A stretch of 64,000 nt of DNA from Massilia kyonggiensis (GTDB lineage Bacteria > Pseudomonadota > Gammaproteobacteria > Burkholderiales > Burkholderiaceae_D): positions 483,940 through 547,939 of the forward strand of contig NZ_JANUGY010000005.1 of assembly GCF_024756235.1 (NCBI RefSeq), written 5' to 3'. The notes under the pieces were generated by a model, which ran no database searches, was not told the origin of the DNA, and was given only the letters and a program-made list of their open reading frames with translations. This document shows, one piece after another, positions 48,063-57,514 of this stretch; the stretch's first letter is position 1, and every line of letters starts with the position of its first letter. Position numbers and translations under genes: made by a program.

Positions 48063-49084
48063 TAATGAGTCTTCGTAACTTTGTTCAGGTGGCGCGGCTT
48101 GTCCGGATCGAGTCCGCGCGCTTTCGACAGGTGCGCCGCCATCACGTAGAACGCGTTGATCGCGACGATGGGATCGAGGTCGGCGCAGCACGACACGGGG
48201 AGGTCGAGGTCGCGCGAGGCGATGTCGGTCGACGCCGCCAGCAGCACGCGCGCGCCGCGGCCGCGCATCTCGTCGGCCAGCGCGACGAGGCCGGCCTGCG
48301 CGGGACCGCGCGTGGCGAAGATCAGCAGCGGATAACCCTCGTCGATCAGCGCCATCGGCCCGTGCTTGATCTCCGCGCCGGAGAACGCCTCGGCCTGCAA
48401 CGCGGACGTCTCCTTGAATTTCAGCGCCGCTTCGAGCGCGATGGGGAAGCTGATGCCGCGGCCGACGACCATGATGTTGCGCGCCGGCGCCAGCACGTCC
48501 AGCGCGGCAGACCAGTCGGTCCGCGCGGCCTGGCGCAGCACGTCCGGCAGCGCGGCGAGGCCGTCTTTCAGTTCGTGGTCCTGCTGCCATTCCGCGACGA
48601 GGCGCGCGCCGGCCGTCAGGCTCGTAATGAAACTCTTCGTCGCGGCCACGCTCTGTTCCTTCCCGGCGCGCAGCGGCAGCGCCCATTCGGCTTCACGCGC
48701 GAGCGGCGAATCGATGTCGTTCACGAGCGCCACCGTCGTCGCGCCGCCCTGGCGGAAGTAGCGGATCGGTTCCACGACGTCCGGGCTCTGGCCCGACTGC
48801 GAGATCGATACGGCAAGCGTGCCGGCGGCCTGCAGCGGCGCCTTGTACAACGTGACGAGCGACATCGGCAGCGACGTCACGAGACGGCCCATGCGCGCCA
48901 TGATCAGGTAGGCGAGGTAGCTGGACGCGTGGTCCGAACTGCCGCGCGCCACCGTCACCGCGTTGTGGAAGGAGGCGCCCCGCAGGCGGTGGCCCAGCGC
49001 GGCATAGCGGTCGGCGTCGTTGGCCAGCTGCAGGGCGACGCAGTCGGCCGCGGACACGGCTTCTTCAAGCATCAGCGAGGTCAC
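48062..49084 (-). CDS. SIS-domain glucosamine-6-phosphate deaminase (NagB-II-like)
   Basis: 340 residues with two SIS domains, as in AgaS or the isomerase half of GlmS. Motifs: VARGSSDHASSYLAYLI and SISQSGQSPDVVEPI in the first domain, VVGRGISFPIALEAALKFKETS in the second. GTG start at 49082-49084, preceded by AAGGAG six bases upstream. It overlaps the nagA stop by 20 bases. Likely converts GlcN-6-P to fructose-6-P and ammonia in GlcNAc catabolism; GlmS-like amination is less likely because the glutaminase domain is absent. Confidence 0.9.
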   Translation of the reverse strand: MTSLMLEEAVSAADCVALQLANDADRYAALGHRLRGASFHNAVTVARGSSDHASSYLAYLIMARMGRLVTSLPMSLVTLYKAPLQAAGTLAVSISQSGQSPDVVEPIRYFRQGGATTVALVNDIDSPLAREAEWALPLRAGKEQSVAATKSFITSLTAGARLVAEWQQDHELKDGLAALPDVLRQAARTDWSAALDVLAPARNIMVVGRGISFPIALEAALKFKETSALQAEAFSGAEIKHGPMALIDEGYPLLIFATRGPAQAGLVALADEMRGRGARVLLAASTDIASRDLDLPVSCCADLDPIVAINAFYVMAAHLSKARGLDPDKPRHLNKVTKTH

Positions 49085-50174
49085 ACTGTTCTCCTTCGAT
49101 ATAAACGGTTTTCAGGTTCAGGTCGCGGTCGAGCACGACGAGGTCGGCGAAGCAGCCCGGCGCGATGCGGCCGCGGCGCGTCTCGCCCAGGTAGTCGGCG
49201 GCGTTCGTCGACACGCGCCTTGCGGCGTCCGCGAGATCGAGGCCGATGGAGACGAGGTTGCGCAGCGCCTGGTCCATCGTCAGCGTGCTGCCGGCCAGCG
49301 TGCCGTCCGCGAGGCGCACGCCGCCCATGCATTTGTGGACGACCTGGCGGCCCAGCATGTACTGGCCATCCGGCATGCCGGCGGCGGCCGTGGAATCCGT
49401 CACGCAGTACAGGTTCGGAATGCAGCGCAGTGCCGTGCGGATCGCGCCCGGGTGCACGTGCAGCAGGTCGGGGATGATTTCCGCGTACTGCGCATGCGCG
49501 AGGGCCGCGCCCACCATGCCGGGATCGCGGTGGTGCAGGCCCGGCATCGCGTTGAACAAATGCGTGAAGCCGGCCGCGCCGTGTTCCAGCGCGCGCACGC
49601 CGTCGTCGTAGTTGCCGTTGGTGTGGCCGATCTGCACGCGGATGCCCGCATCGGCCAGCTGGCGCACCAGCGCGAGGTGGCCGTCGATCTCGGGCGCCAC
49701 GGTGATCAGGCGCATCGGCGCCTGTGCATTGAAACGGTCGACTTCCGCCATGGTCGCCTCACGTGCGAACGGCGGCTGCGCGCCCAGCTTGCCCGAGTTG
49801 ATGTACGGGCCCTCCAGGTGCACGCCGAGAATGCGGGCCTCTCCCTTGCCGCGTTCCGCGCACGCGGTGCCGATCGCGGTGAGTGCGCGGTCGATGTCGT
49901 CCAGCGGCGCCGTCATCGTCGTGGCCAGCAGGCTCGTCGTGCCGTGCTTGGCGTGCAGGCGGGCGATCACGTGCGGGGCGTCGCCGCCTTCCATCATGTC
50001 GCGTCCCGCGCCGCCGTGCACGTGCAGGTCGATGAAGCCGGGCAGGATGTAGTCGTCGGTATTGGATGCCGGATCGGCCGCGTCGCCTTCGATCGCGGCG
50101 ATGGTCGCCGTGCCGTCTTCGATATGGATGCGGCCGCGGATCCAGCCGTCCGGGGTCAGGATATTGCCTTGCAT
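49065..50174 (-). CDS. nagA: N-acetylglucosamine-6-phosphate deacetylase
   Basis: 369 residues from ATG 50172-50174, chosen because AAAGGA lies six bases upstream; an upstream ATG at 50189 overlaps the kinase stop (ATGA) and is an alternative. Amidohydrolase motifs: DLHVHGGAGRDMMEG, HLEGPYIN, IGHTNGNYDDG, THLFNAMPG and CVTDSTAAAG. Hydrolyses GlcNAc-6-P to GlcN-6-P and acetate. Between kinase and SIS deaminase in the operon. Confidence 0.95.
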   Translation of the reverse strand: MQGNILTPDGWIRGRIHIEDGTATIAAIEGDAADPASNTDDYILPGFIDLHVHGGAGRDMMEGGDAPHVIARLHAKHGTTSLLATTMTAPLDDIDRALTAIGTACAERGKGEARILGVHLEGPYINSGKLGAQPPFAREATMAEVDRFNAQAPMRLITVAPEIDGHLALVRQLADAGIRVQIGHTNGNYDDGVRALEHGAAGFTHLFNAMPGLHHRDPGMVGAALAHAQYAEIIPDLLHVHPGAIRTALRCIPNLYCVTDSTAAAGMPDGQYMLGRQVVHKCMGGVRLADGTLAGSTLTMDQALRNLVSIGLDLADAARRVSTNAADYLGETRRGRIAPGCFADLVVLDRDLNLKTVYIEGEQCDLADA

Positions 50175-50185
50175 GGAGGGTCCTT

Positions 50186-51061
50186 TCATGCCGCGAGGTG
50201 CAGCTCGATCATCCTTAAAGCCCCGCGCGCGGAATCGCCTTCGGGTGCGCGGGCGCGGGCCGCGAGCGCGGGCGGGAGCCAGTCGCGCAGTGCGCTACCC
50301 AGGCCGCCGCACAGCGCGAGCGGGAGCGTCCCGTCCGGATCGAGCGCGCGGGCGATGGCGGCCGCTTCCTCGCCGGCCTTCGTCAGGATGGCGCGCGCGG
50401 CCGGGTCGTCCGCGTGCTGCAGCACGAGCGGCGCGAGAGACGCATACGTCGTCTGCGTGGCCTGGCCGAGCCAGACCTGGATCGCGGCGCGGTTGCCGCC
50501 GCAGGCATCGATGACGGCGTCGGCGAATGCGCTGCCGGGGCGGCGTCCGTCGAGCACCTGTTCGATGTGGTTGATGGCGGCGAGACCGATCCAGCCGCCG
50601 CTCGCTTCGTCGCCGGCGGGGAAGCCCCAGCCGCCCACTTCGCGCCGCGTGCCGTCGGGCTGCAGCACTTCGCCGACGCTGCCGGTGCCGATGGCGACGA
50701 TGGCGCCGGGCTTGCCGCCGTGCGCGCCCATCAGGGTCGTGAACGCGTCCGTTTCGAGGCGCAGCGCGGCGTAGCCGGGATCCGCCTGCTCGAACTCCCG
50801 CGCCCACTGGCGATTGTGCACGCCGGCGAGGCCCAGGCCGATGGCGATGCGGTCGAGGGGCGGTTGTTCGATGCCGGCCGCGGCAAACGCCTGGGCGACG
50901 GCGTCCTGGACGGAAGCCCAGGCACGGGCGATGCCGAGGCCCAGGCCGGACGGACCGCTCGTGCCCTGGGCCAGTTCGGAAAAGCCGTGGGTAGAAAACC
51001 GTGCGAGGCGCACGCGCGTGCCGGTGCCGCCGCCGTCGACGCCGATGAGATAGTCGATCAT
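50186..51061 (-). CDS. BadF/BadG-family ATPase, probable N-acetylglucosamine kinase
   Basis: 291 residues. N-terminal phosphate-binding motif YLIGVDGGGTGTRVRLA and AIGTGSVGEV (second phosphate loop) are typical of this ASKHA family. Placement with nagA, a SIS deaminase and nagZ indicates phosphorylation of GlcNAc to GlcNAc-6-P. First gene of the operon. Confidence 0.9.
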   Translation of the reverse strand: MIDYLIGVDGGGTGTRVRLARFSTHGFSELAQGTSGPSGLGLGIARAWASVQDAVAQAFAAAGIEQPPLDRIAIGLGLAGVHNRQWAREFEQADPGYAALRLETDAFTTLMGAHGGKPGAIVAIGTGSVGEVLQPDGTRREVGGWGFPAGDEASGGWIGLAAINHIEQVLDGRRPGSAFADAVIDACGGNRAAIQVWLGQATQTTYASLAPLVLQHADDPAARAILTKAGEEAAAIARALDPDGTLPLALCGGLGSALRDWLPPALAARARAPEGDSARGALRMIELHLAA

Positions 51062-51089
51062 ATAAGTGCTGTGCCGGGAAGGTCAGGGC

Positions 51090-51118
51090 ACTATAGGCAG
51101 CACTGATAGGCTTGTCAA
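51090..51118 (-). promoter_or_regulatory. Sigma-70 promoter of the amino-sugar operon
   Basis: Minus strand: TTGACA (51113-51118), spacing exactly 17, TATAGT (51090-51095), 29 bases before the kinase ATG. Consensus -35 and five of six in the -10. A GntR-type operator was not clearly identified, though GGTATT occurs twice as a direct repeat just upstream. Confidence 0.85.
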
Positions 51119-51125
51119 CAGGTAT

Positions 51126-52244
51126 TTAATTGGTATTGTCGCGCTGCCCGGAAGAGGCGGGATTGGTCTCATCCGCTCTGCTGGAGGCGTCCGGGCCGAC
51201 GATGGAATTGGTATTGAAAGCGGTATTGTCGCGCAGCCACTCGAACAGGATCGCCATCATGAACGGACCCACGAACAGGCCGATCACGCCCAACGTCGAG
51301 ACACCGCCGAGAAGGCCGAACAGCACGGCGAGGAAGGGCAGGTTGACGCGCCGGCCGATCAGTTTCGGGCGGATGAATTTATCGACGAGGAACAGCTCGA
51401 ACGCGCCCCAGCAGAACAGGCCGAGCGCGGCGCCGGAATGGCCCTGGCCCAGCAGCAGCAGCGAGACGAGCGAGAACGACAGCGGTGCACCGCCCGGCAC
51501 GAGTGCGAAATACCCCGTGAGCACGCCCAGCAGCGCCGGTGCCGGCGCGCCCGCGATGGCGTAGGCGGCGCCGAGCACGCAGCCTTCCAGGATGGCGACG
51601 GAGACGAGCCCCAGCGCCGTGCCGCGCACCGACAGGGGGAACACGCGGCGCAGCATCGGATACTGGCGGGGCAGCGCGCGCATGCCGGCCGTGTCGACGT
51701 GGCGGATGGCGGCGGGGCCGTGCAGGTACAGCACGAACAGGGTGAGCAGGGCGAGGAACAGGTACAGCGCGTTCGCGAGGATCGTCGAGCCCCACAGGCG
51801 CGCGGCGCCCGTCAGGTGCGGGGCGAAGTCGCCGGCCGCGCTGCCGACGAGGCGGTTCAAACCGCCGGGCAGGGCAAGGTGTTCGTTCCACCACTGGACC
51901 GCATGTTCGGCCACGAGCGGCAGGCGGGCGATCCAGGCGGGGACGGGAATGCCCGTCTCGTTGGCGCGCGCCAGGAGGCGCTGCACGCCGGCCAGTTCGC
52001 CGCCCAGCGTGTCGAGCAACAGGATGGAGGGGCCGACGAATCCGAGGATCAGGAGGCCCACGAGGCAGGCCGCGCTGGCGGCGCGCGGCCAGCCGCGGCG
52101 CTGCAGGTGGACGTGCGCGGGCCAGGTGATGACGGCGAGCAGGCCGGCCCAGGCCAGCGCGCCGAGGAAGTGCTGCAGGAGGACGGCCAGTGCCAGCGCG
52201 AACAGCGCCGGCACGAGAAGCCTGGATGCTCGCCGGTCCGTCAT
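51126..52244 (-). CDS. AI-2E-family membrane protein
   Basis: 372 residues with about eight membrane helices and the family signature near the C-terminus ([29 protein letters not shown]). AI-2E family members include autoinducer-2 exporter-like proteins and proton/sodium exchangers. Substrate not known. Starts at ATG overlapping the htpX stop (ATGA). The last ~25 residues are hydrophilic. Confidence 0.87.
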   Translation of the reverse strand: MTDRRASRLLVPALFALALAVLLQHFLGALAWAGLLAVITWPAHVHLQRRGWPRAASAACLVGLLILGFVGPSILLLDTLGGELAGVQRLLARANETGIPVPAWIARLPLVAEHAVQWWNEHLALPGGLNRLVGSAAGDFAPHLTGAARLWGSTILANALYLFLALLTLFVLYLHGPAAIRHVDTAGMRALPRQYPMLRRVFPLSVRGTALGLVSVAILEGCVLGAAYAIAGAPAPALLGVLTGYFALVPGGAPLSFSLVSLLLLGQGHSGAALGLFCWGAFELFLVDKFIRPKLIGRRVNLPFLAVLFGLLGGVSTLGVIGLFVGPFMMAILFEWLRDNTAFNTNSIVGPDASSRADETNPASSGQRDNTN

Positions 52245-53110
52245 GCCTGCTGCAAGGCCGCGATGCGGTCCTCGCACGACGGGTGGCTGCTGAACAGGGC
52301 CAGCACGCCGCCGCCGGCGATGCCCGATGCGGCCAGGTTCTTCGGCAGGTCGGCATGATCGATGCCGCCGAGGCGGCGGAGCGCGGCGATCATCGGACGG
52401 GGCGTGCCCATGATCTGGGCGGCGCCGCGGTCGGCACGGTATTCGCGCTGGCGCGAGAACCAGGCCACGATGATGCTGGCCACGAGACCGAACAGCAGGT
52501 CGCACACGACCGACGTGATCGTGAACGCGATGCCGGGGCCGCGTTCCTCGCCGTCGCGGCGCAGGAACTGGTCGACGGCATACGCGACGACGCGCGCCAG
52601 GAAGATCACGAAGGTGTTCACGACGCCCTGGATCAGCGTGAGCGTCACCATGTCGCCGTTCGCGACGTGCGCCACTTCGTGCGCGAGCACCGCTTCCACT
52701 TCATCGTGCGTCATCGACGTCAGCAGGCCCGTCGACACGGCAACGAGCGACGCGTTCTTCGTCGCGCCGGTGGCGAACGCGTTCGGCGCGCCTTCATAGA
52801 TCGCGACTTCCGGCATCGCGACGCCGGCCTTCTGCGCCTGGCGTGCGACGGTGTCGAGCAGCCAGCGCTCGGTGGGGTTGGACGGTTGCGCAATCACGCG
52901 CGCACCGGTCGACCATTTCGCGATGGGCTTCGACATCCACAGCGAAATGAAGGCACCGCCGAAGCCCATCAGGCCGGCGAAGACGAGCAGGGCGCCCAGG
53001 TTCAGGCCCTTCGCCGTCAGGTATTGGTTAACGCCCAGCAGGCTCGCCGTGATACCCAGCACGAGCATGATGGCGAGGTTGGTGGCAAGGAAAAGCAGGA
53101 TGCGTTTCAT
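52241..53110 (-). CDS. htpX: Membrane-bound zinc protease HtpX
   Basis: 289 residues. Zinc motif [13 protein letters not shown] (HExxH), several membrane helices, and a C-terminal Cys-containing tail ([15 protein letters not shown]). HtpX is a heat- and envelope-stress protease for membrane proteins. Upstream of it on the minus strand is a TTGACA element, but no clear -10 was seen, so its promoter is not assigned. Confidence 0.95.
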   Translation of the reverse strand: MKRILLFLATNLAIMLVLGITASLLGVNQYLTAKGLNLGALLVFAGLMGFGGAFISLWMSKPIAKWSTGARVIAQPSNPTERWLLDTVARQAQKAGVAMPEVAIYEGAPNAFATGATKNASLVAVSTGLLTSMTHDEVEAVLAHEVAHVANGDMVTLTLIQGVVNTFVIFLARVVAYAVDQFLRRDGEERGPGIAFTITSVVCDLLFGLVASIIVAWFSRQREYRADRGAAQIMGTPRPMIAALRRLGGIDHADLPKNLAASGIAGGGVLALFSSHPSCEDRIAALQQA

Positions 53111-53232
53111 GGTCGTCTCTCATCAATAACAAGAATCGCGGCCGGAACGGCCGTTGTCAAGGCAAGAGAATAGGACAACGACAGATCTTGAAAAAGCGAA
53201 GTAAACAGAAGGATTTCTTCGAAAAAATAGAA

Positions 53233-53643
53233 TTATATATTGCGCACGTCGGCCGGGGGGTGATTCCAGTCGTCGTCGCGCCCGTTCAGGTACGTCACGG
53301 GCAGCGCCGCGCGTGCGTCGGCCGGCAGGTCGTCCAGGCAGTGTACGCTGACTGCGACGTACTCTCCCCAGCGCGGCGACGTGCCCGTGCCGAACGGCCG
53401 GATGCCGCATGTGGCGCAGAACAAATGGCGCTCCGTGCGCGTGTTGCAGCGGTATTCGGTGAGCGCGCCGTCGCCCTGCAGCAGGCGGAATGACGCCGCG
53501 GGCACGATCGCGGCCCAGTTGCGCTGCTTCGTGCAGAGGCTGCAATTGCAGCGGATCGTGCCGCGCGCGAGGTCGATGTCGGCCGCGAAGCGCACGGCGC
53601 CGCAATGGCAGCTGCCGTGCCAGGTGCGCAGGCCGCCGGTCAT
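53233..53643 (-). CDS. GFA-family protein
   Basis: 136 residues. GFA motif HGSCHCGAVRFAADIDLARG, then CNCSLCTK and CATCGIRPF, providing the Cys residues for zinc (glutathione-dependent formaldehyde-activating/centromere-V fold). Its start overlaps the stop of the CocE-like gene (ATGA), so they share a transcript. Substrate unknown; these are often unrelated to formaldehyde. Confidence 0.9.
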   Translation of the reverse strand: MTGGLRTWHGSCHCGAVRFAADIDLARGTIRCNCSLCTKQRNWAAIVPAASFRLLQGDGALTEYRCNTRTERHLFCATCGIRPFGTGTSPRWGEYVAVSVHCLDDLPADARAALPVTYLNGRDDDWNHPPADVRNI

Positions 53644-55568
53644 TGCGCGGCTTTCACGAGGGGCAGTTCGACGTAGCTGCTGTGGTAGATGCGCTGCGTG
53701 GCCTTCCTGTAGTCGCCCGGCTGGGCGAAGAAGATGTTCGGCACGAAGGTCTGCGGATTGCGGTCGTACAGCGGGAACCAGCTCGACTGCACCTGCACCA
53801 TGATGCGGTGGCCGGGCAGGAACACGTGGTTCGCCGTCGGCAGGCCGAAGCGGTACGACAAGGCCTTGTTCGGCGCCAGCGCCTTCGGGTTGTCGAACCC
53901 TTCGCGGTAGCGGCCGCGGAAGATGTCGCCCGCCACCATCAGCTGGTAGCCGCCCAGCGCCGGCTGCGCCCCCACCTGGTCCGGGTACACATCGATCAGT
54001 TTTACGACCCAGTCCGCATCCGTGCCGCTCGTCGACGCGACGAGGTGGGCGACCGGCTCGCCGCTGATTTTCACGGGCGCCGTCAGCACGTCGGACACGA
54101 ACGTCGCGACGTCCGTGCGGCCCGAGGCCTCGCGCTGGTCGTCGACGAGCCAGCGCGGCCACGTCTGGCCTTTTGCTTCGTCGTAGCCGTACGGCGGGAT
54201 CGGGCGCTGGCGGAACGGCACGGGCTTGGCCGGGTCGGACACGTATTCGTCGTAGCCCTTCGCATCGGCCGCGCCGCCGAGGATGGCCTTCTGGTTGGCG
54301 CCCAGGCGCAGCGCGACGGGTTCGATCGCGCCGCCCGGCCACGCCGGCAGGTTGCGCCATTTGTTCGTACCGGTGTCGAACGCCGTCACCGTCGGGATCG
54401 CGGGCACGCGCGCATCGCCCTTCAGGTAGCGCGCGAGGAACGGTTTCAAGACCTCCTGTCGCCAGTACAGCGCGGTGTCGCTGCCGAACTTCAGCGTGCC
54501 CAGCGAGCTGCCATCGCCGATGGCGCCGCCGTGCGACCACGGCCCCAGCGACAGGAACACGTTGTTCCCCGTGTCGTGCGGCTTGATCGCCTTCCACACG
54601 GCGATGGCGCCGTAGATGTCTTCCGCGTCCCAGTAACTGTGCACGAGCAGCGTCGGCACGGTGACGCCCTGGCGCGCGAGGATCTTGTCCATCGCCTGTT
54701 CGCGCCAGAACGCGTCGTACGAAGGATGGGCGACGACCTTGTTCCAGAAGCCGCTCTGTTCCAGGCCCCGCTCGCGGCCCAGCGCGCCCGCCGAACCGGC
54801 GCGCAGGTACATGTCGTAGTCGTCGTAATTCGTGATCGGCCACTTGGCCGTGTTGGCGCGCGTGACGACCTGTTCCAGCATGTACGACATATTGATCTGC
54901 CGGAAGGCGCCGTTGTGGAACCAGTCGTCGCCCAGCCAGCCGTCCACCATCGGGTTCATCGGCACCGCGACCTTCAGCGCCGGGTGCGGACTCACGAGCG
55001 CCATCAACGGCAGGAAGCCGTCGTACGAGATGCCGATGATGCCCACGCGGCCGTTCGTCTCGGGGACGTTCTTCGTCAGCCAGTCGATCGTGTCGTACGT
55101 GTCGGTCGAATGATCGACGGGCGTCGGGTTCAGCGGGCCATGCAGCGGGCGGTTCATCACGTAGTCGCCCTCGGACCCGTACTTGCCGCGCACGTCCTGC
55201 ACGACACGGATATAGCCTTCGCCGGCGATGACGTCGGCCGCGTTGTCGTAGCCCGTCAGGATCGTCTCCATGTCCGAGCTGTCCGCGTGGTTCACGAGGC
55301 TCGATGCATCGTACGGCGTGCGCGTCAGGAGAATCGGTGCGTGCTGCACGCCTTTCGGCACGATGATGATGGTGTTCAGCTTCGTCCCGTCGCGCATCGG
55401 GATCATCACGCTGCGCTTCACGTAGTTGAAGCCGGCGTCCGGCGCCCTGAATTCGGCCGGGGTCTCGGAAGGGAGTTCGGCATACTGCGGCGCCGTTTGC
55501 GCGTGCGCGTAACCGGCGAGCGCCAATGCACCGATGAGCGGCGCGAGGCGGACTGGGAATGGCGTCAT
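53640..55568 (-). CDS. Secreted CocE/NonD-family hydrolase
   Basis: 642 residues with a signal peptide (GYAHA/QT, about 23 residues). An alpha/beta-hydrolase of the Xaa-Pro dipeptidyl-peptidase-like superfamily, with the nucleophile motif GISYDG and the Trp- and His-rich CocE regions. C-terminal jelly-roll domain (FVSDVLTAPVKISGEPVAHLVAST, VQVQSSWFPLYDRNP). Substrate could be glutaryl-7-ACA-like amides or esters. Ends in a conserved region just before the GFA gene. Confidence 0.92.
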   Translation of the reverse strand: MTPFPVRLAPLIGALALAGYAHAQTAPQYAELPSETPAEFRAPDAGFNYVKRSVMIPMRDGTKLNTIIIVPKGVQHAPILLTRTPYDASSLVNHADSSDMETILTGYDNAADVIAGEGYIRVVQDVRGKYGSEGDYVMNRPLHGPLNPTPVDHSTDTYDTIDWLTKNVPETNGRVGIIGISYDGFLPLMALVSPHPALKVAVPMNPMVDGWLGDDWFHNGAFRQINMSYMLEQVVTRANTAKWPITNYDDYDMYLRAGSAGALGRERGLEQSGFWNKVVAHPSYDAFWREQAMDKILARQGVTVPTLLVHSYWDAEDIYGAIAVWKAIKPHDTGNNVFLSLGPWSHGGAIGDGSSLGTLKFGSDTALYWRQEVLKPFLARYLKGDARVPAIPTVTAFDTGTNKWRNLPAWPGGAIEPVALRLGANQKAILGGAADAKGYDEYVSDPAKPVPFRQRPIPPYGYDEAKGQTWPRWLVDDQREASGRTDVATFVSDVLTAPVKISGEPVAHLVASTSGTDADWVVKLIDVYPDQVGAQPALGGYQLMVAGDIFRGRYREGFDNPKALAPNKALSYRFGLPTANHVFLPGHRIMVQVQSSWFPLYDRNPQTFVPNIFFAQPGDYRKATQRIYHSSYVELPLVKAAQ

Positions 55569-55625
55569 CGATATCCTTGGCGTGTCGTGGGCGGCGCCCG
55601 CTACATTAGCACAAGGATCCGGCGT

Positions 55626-56000
55626 TCAGCCGTGGGCGGTGCGGGGCGTGGGATGCGGATGGTCGAGGTGGACTTCGCGCAGCGCCGCCTCGAACAGCAC
55701 CACGCGGCGCGCGCGCGGCAGCGCTTCCCACCACGCGAGCGGGAAGGTGAGGCGGCGGTCGGCCATGCGCACGAAGGCGTCGAAGCCGGGCTGCGTCTCG
55801 ACGAGCACGACGGCTTCACCGAGATGCGCGGCCCGCACCTCGATGCGCATGCCGTCCTCGTTCGCATAGGCCAGCACGCGGCTCACGTCGTCCCACGGCA
55901 CGACCGTGTCATCGGCGGCGAAGCAGTCCGGGAACACGCGGACGGCGGGGGCGGGCGCCGGCACGAGGCGGCGTTTCAAGCGGGAGAACATGGACAACAT
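55626..56000 (-). CDS. Hypothetical protein
   Basis: 124 residues, not recognised. N-terminal MLSMFSRLKRRLVPAPAPAVRVFPDCF, then a beta-rich region with two Trp and His-rich tail (VHLDHPHPTPRTAHG). It is ten bases after the DUF2807 gene and may be co-transcribed with it. Confidence 0.6.
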   Translation of the reverse strand: MLSMFSRLKRRLVPAPAPAVRVFPDCFAADDTVVPWDDVSRVLAYANEDGMRIEVRAAHLGEAVVLVETQPGFDAFVRMADRRLTFPLAWWEALPRARRVVLFEAALREVHLDHPHPTPRTAHG

Positions 56001-56010
56001 GGCGACCTCC

Positions 56011-57378
56011 TTACCGGGTCGTGCGCGAACCGCTGCGGTCGACGAGCAGCAACTGGCCGCGCGCGACGGTCTTCGTGTCCGCGCGGTCGTTCTTGTCGAT
56101 GACGTTGACCGATGCCGTGCCCGGTCCGTGCACGACGATGTCGGCGTGGCTGGCCGTCAGTCCGCGGCCATCGAGGCTGCCCGAGCCCGCGATCTGCGCG
56201 TCGACCTGCGCAACACTCCCATCGATGCGGGCGTCGCCCGGACCGTTCATGCGCAGCAGCAGGCGCTTGCCGGACATGCTTGCCTTGAGGCCGCCGGAGC
56301 CGGACAGGGCCGCGTCCAGCGTATCGCCCACGGTCGCCAGCGTGACGCCGCCCGGCCCCCGGGCGCGCACCGTCGCCTTGCCCGCCTTGAGGCCGGCCGC
56401 ATCGAGGTCGCCCGAGCCGGCCAGTTCCACGTTCAGGTCGCCCACCGTGCCGGCCAGCGCGACGTTGCCCGGCCCGTTCATGCGCAGCTGCGCCGTCCCG
56501 GCCTGCAGGCCGCGCACGGCCAGCTCGCCCGAGCCGTCCACTTCGCCGTCGAACTTGCGGATGGTGCCCGCGAGGCACGCATTGCCCGGCCCGCGCTGCA
56601 CGCTGCGCGCGCCGCCGTCGATGCGCAGGTCGCAGCCTTCGAAGTCGCCCGAGCCGGCCATCTCCAGGTCCAGTTCGCGCGCGCTGCCGGAGAGCTTCAC
56701 GTTGCCCGGTCCGCGCATGCGTGCCGTCACCTTGCCGGCCCGCAGGCCGTCTGCTTCGAGGTCGCCGGAGCCGCCCGCCTGCACGGCCAGCGTACCGCTC
56801 ACGTCGGCCAGCTCCACATCGCCCGGCCCATTCAAGGTCAGGTCGACGTCGGTGGCTTTCAGGTGCTGCAGCTCCAGGTCGCCGCTGCCGCTGGACGTGA
56901 CGGTCAGCTGGCGCACGGTGCCGCTCGCGTGGACGTCGCCCGGGCCGTTGCCCGCCAACGTGAAGCTGTCGCTTTTGATGTGTTCGATCTCGACGTCGCC
57001 GCTGCCGGCCACCGTGACGCGTTTCAGGACGGAGGCGCCGATGCGGACGGTGACCGTCTCGCGGCGCTTGCCGAAGTTGAAGAAGAAGCCGTTGCGCTGC
57101 ACGGGCCGCACGACGAGCGTGTCGCCGCGCACGACGGTCTCGATCTCGGCCAGCTGCTTGCGTTCGCCGCTCAGTTCCAGCGCCGGCTTCGCCTGGGCGT
57201 CGATCACGACGTGGTACGGGCCCGCCAGCTCGATCGCGCTGAATGCCGACACGGCGCGCTGCTCGGTCGTGACGCCGCCGGCCGCATCCTGCGGCTGCGC
57301 GAACGAGGCGGGCATCGTGACGAGGGCGCCGGCCGCGAGCGCGGCGGCCAGGACGGTGAGCTTGAGGGCGGTTTTCAT
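56011..57378 (-). CDS. Long DUF2807-type secreted beta-helix protein
   Basis: 455 residues from ATG 57376-57378. Signal peptide (about 1-27, SFA/QP) then a DUF2807-like (head-GIN) region followed by sixteen regularly alternating turns GSG(D/E/G/S) and GPG(N/D/G/T), each about 21 residues apart. This pattern indicates a right-handed beta-helix. Typical DUF2807 proteins are ~200-250 residues, so this one is extended. Periplasmic or surface; function unknown. Confidence 0.83.
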   Translation of the reverse strand: MKTALKLTVLAAALAAGALVTMPASFAQPQDAAGGVTTEQRAVSAFSAIELAGPYHVVIDAQAKPALELSGERKQLAEIETVVRGDTLVVRPVQRNGFFFNFGKRRETVTVRIGASVLKRVTVAGSGDVEIEHIKSDSFTLAGNGPGDVHASGTVRQLTVTSSGSGDLELQHLKATDVDLTLNGPGDVELADVSGTLAVQAGGSGDLEADGLRAGKVTARMRGPGNVKLSGSARELDLEMAGSGDFEGCDLRIDGGARSVQRGPGNACLAGTIRKFDGEVDGSGELAVRGLQAGTAQLRMNGPGNVALAGTVGDLNVELAGSGDLDAAGLKAGKATVRARGPGGVTLATVGDTLDAALSGSGGLKASMSGKRLLLRMNGPGDARIDGSVAQVDAQIAGSGSLDGRGLTASHADIVVHGPGTASVNVIDKNDRADTKTVARGQLLLVDRSGSRTTR

Positions 57379-57514
57379 GGTGTCGTCGTTGTTGTCTGCG
57401 GCAGCGCCGGGAGACTGCACGATACGGGATGCACGACGCCGGCGCAGCCGCCTTTCGACGAATGCGCGAAAACGCAGGACAGGCTGCAAAAAATGGGGGG
57501 TGGATGGATGGCGC

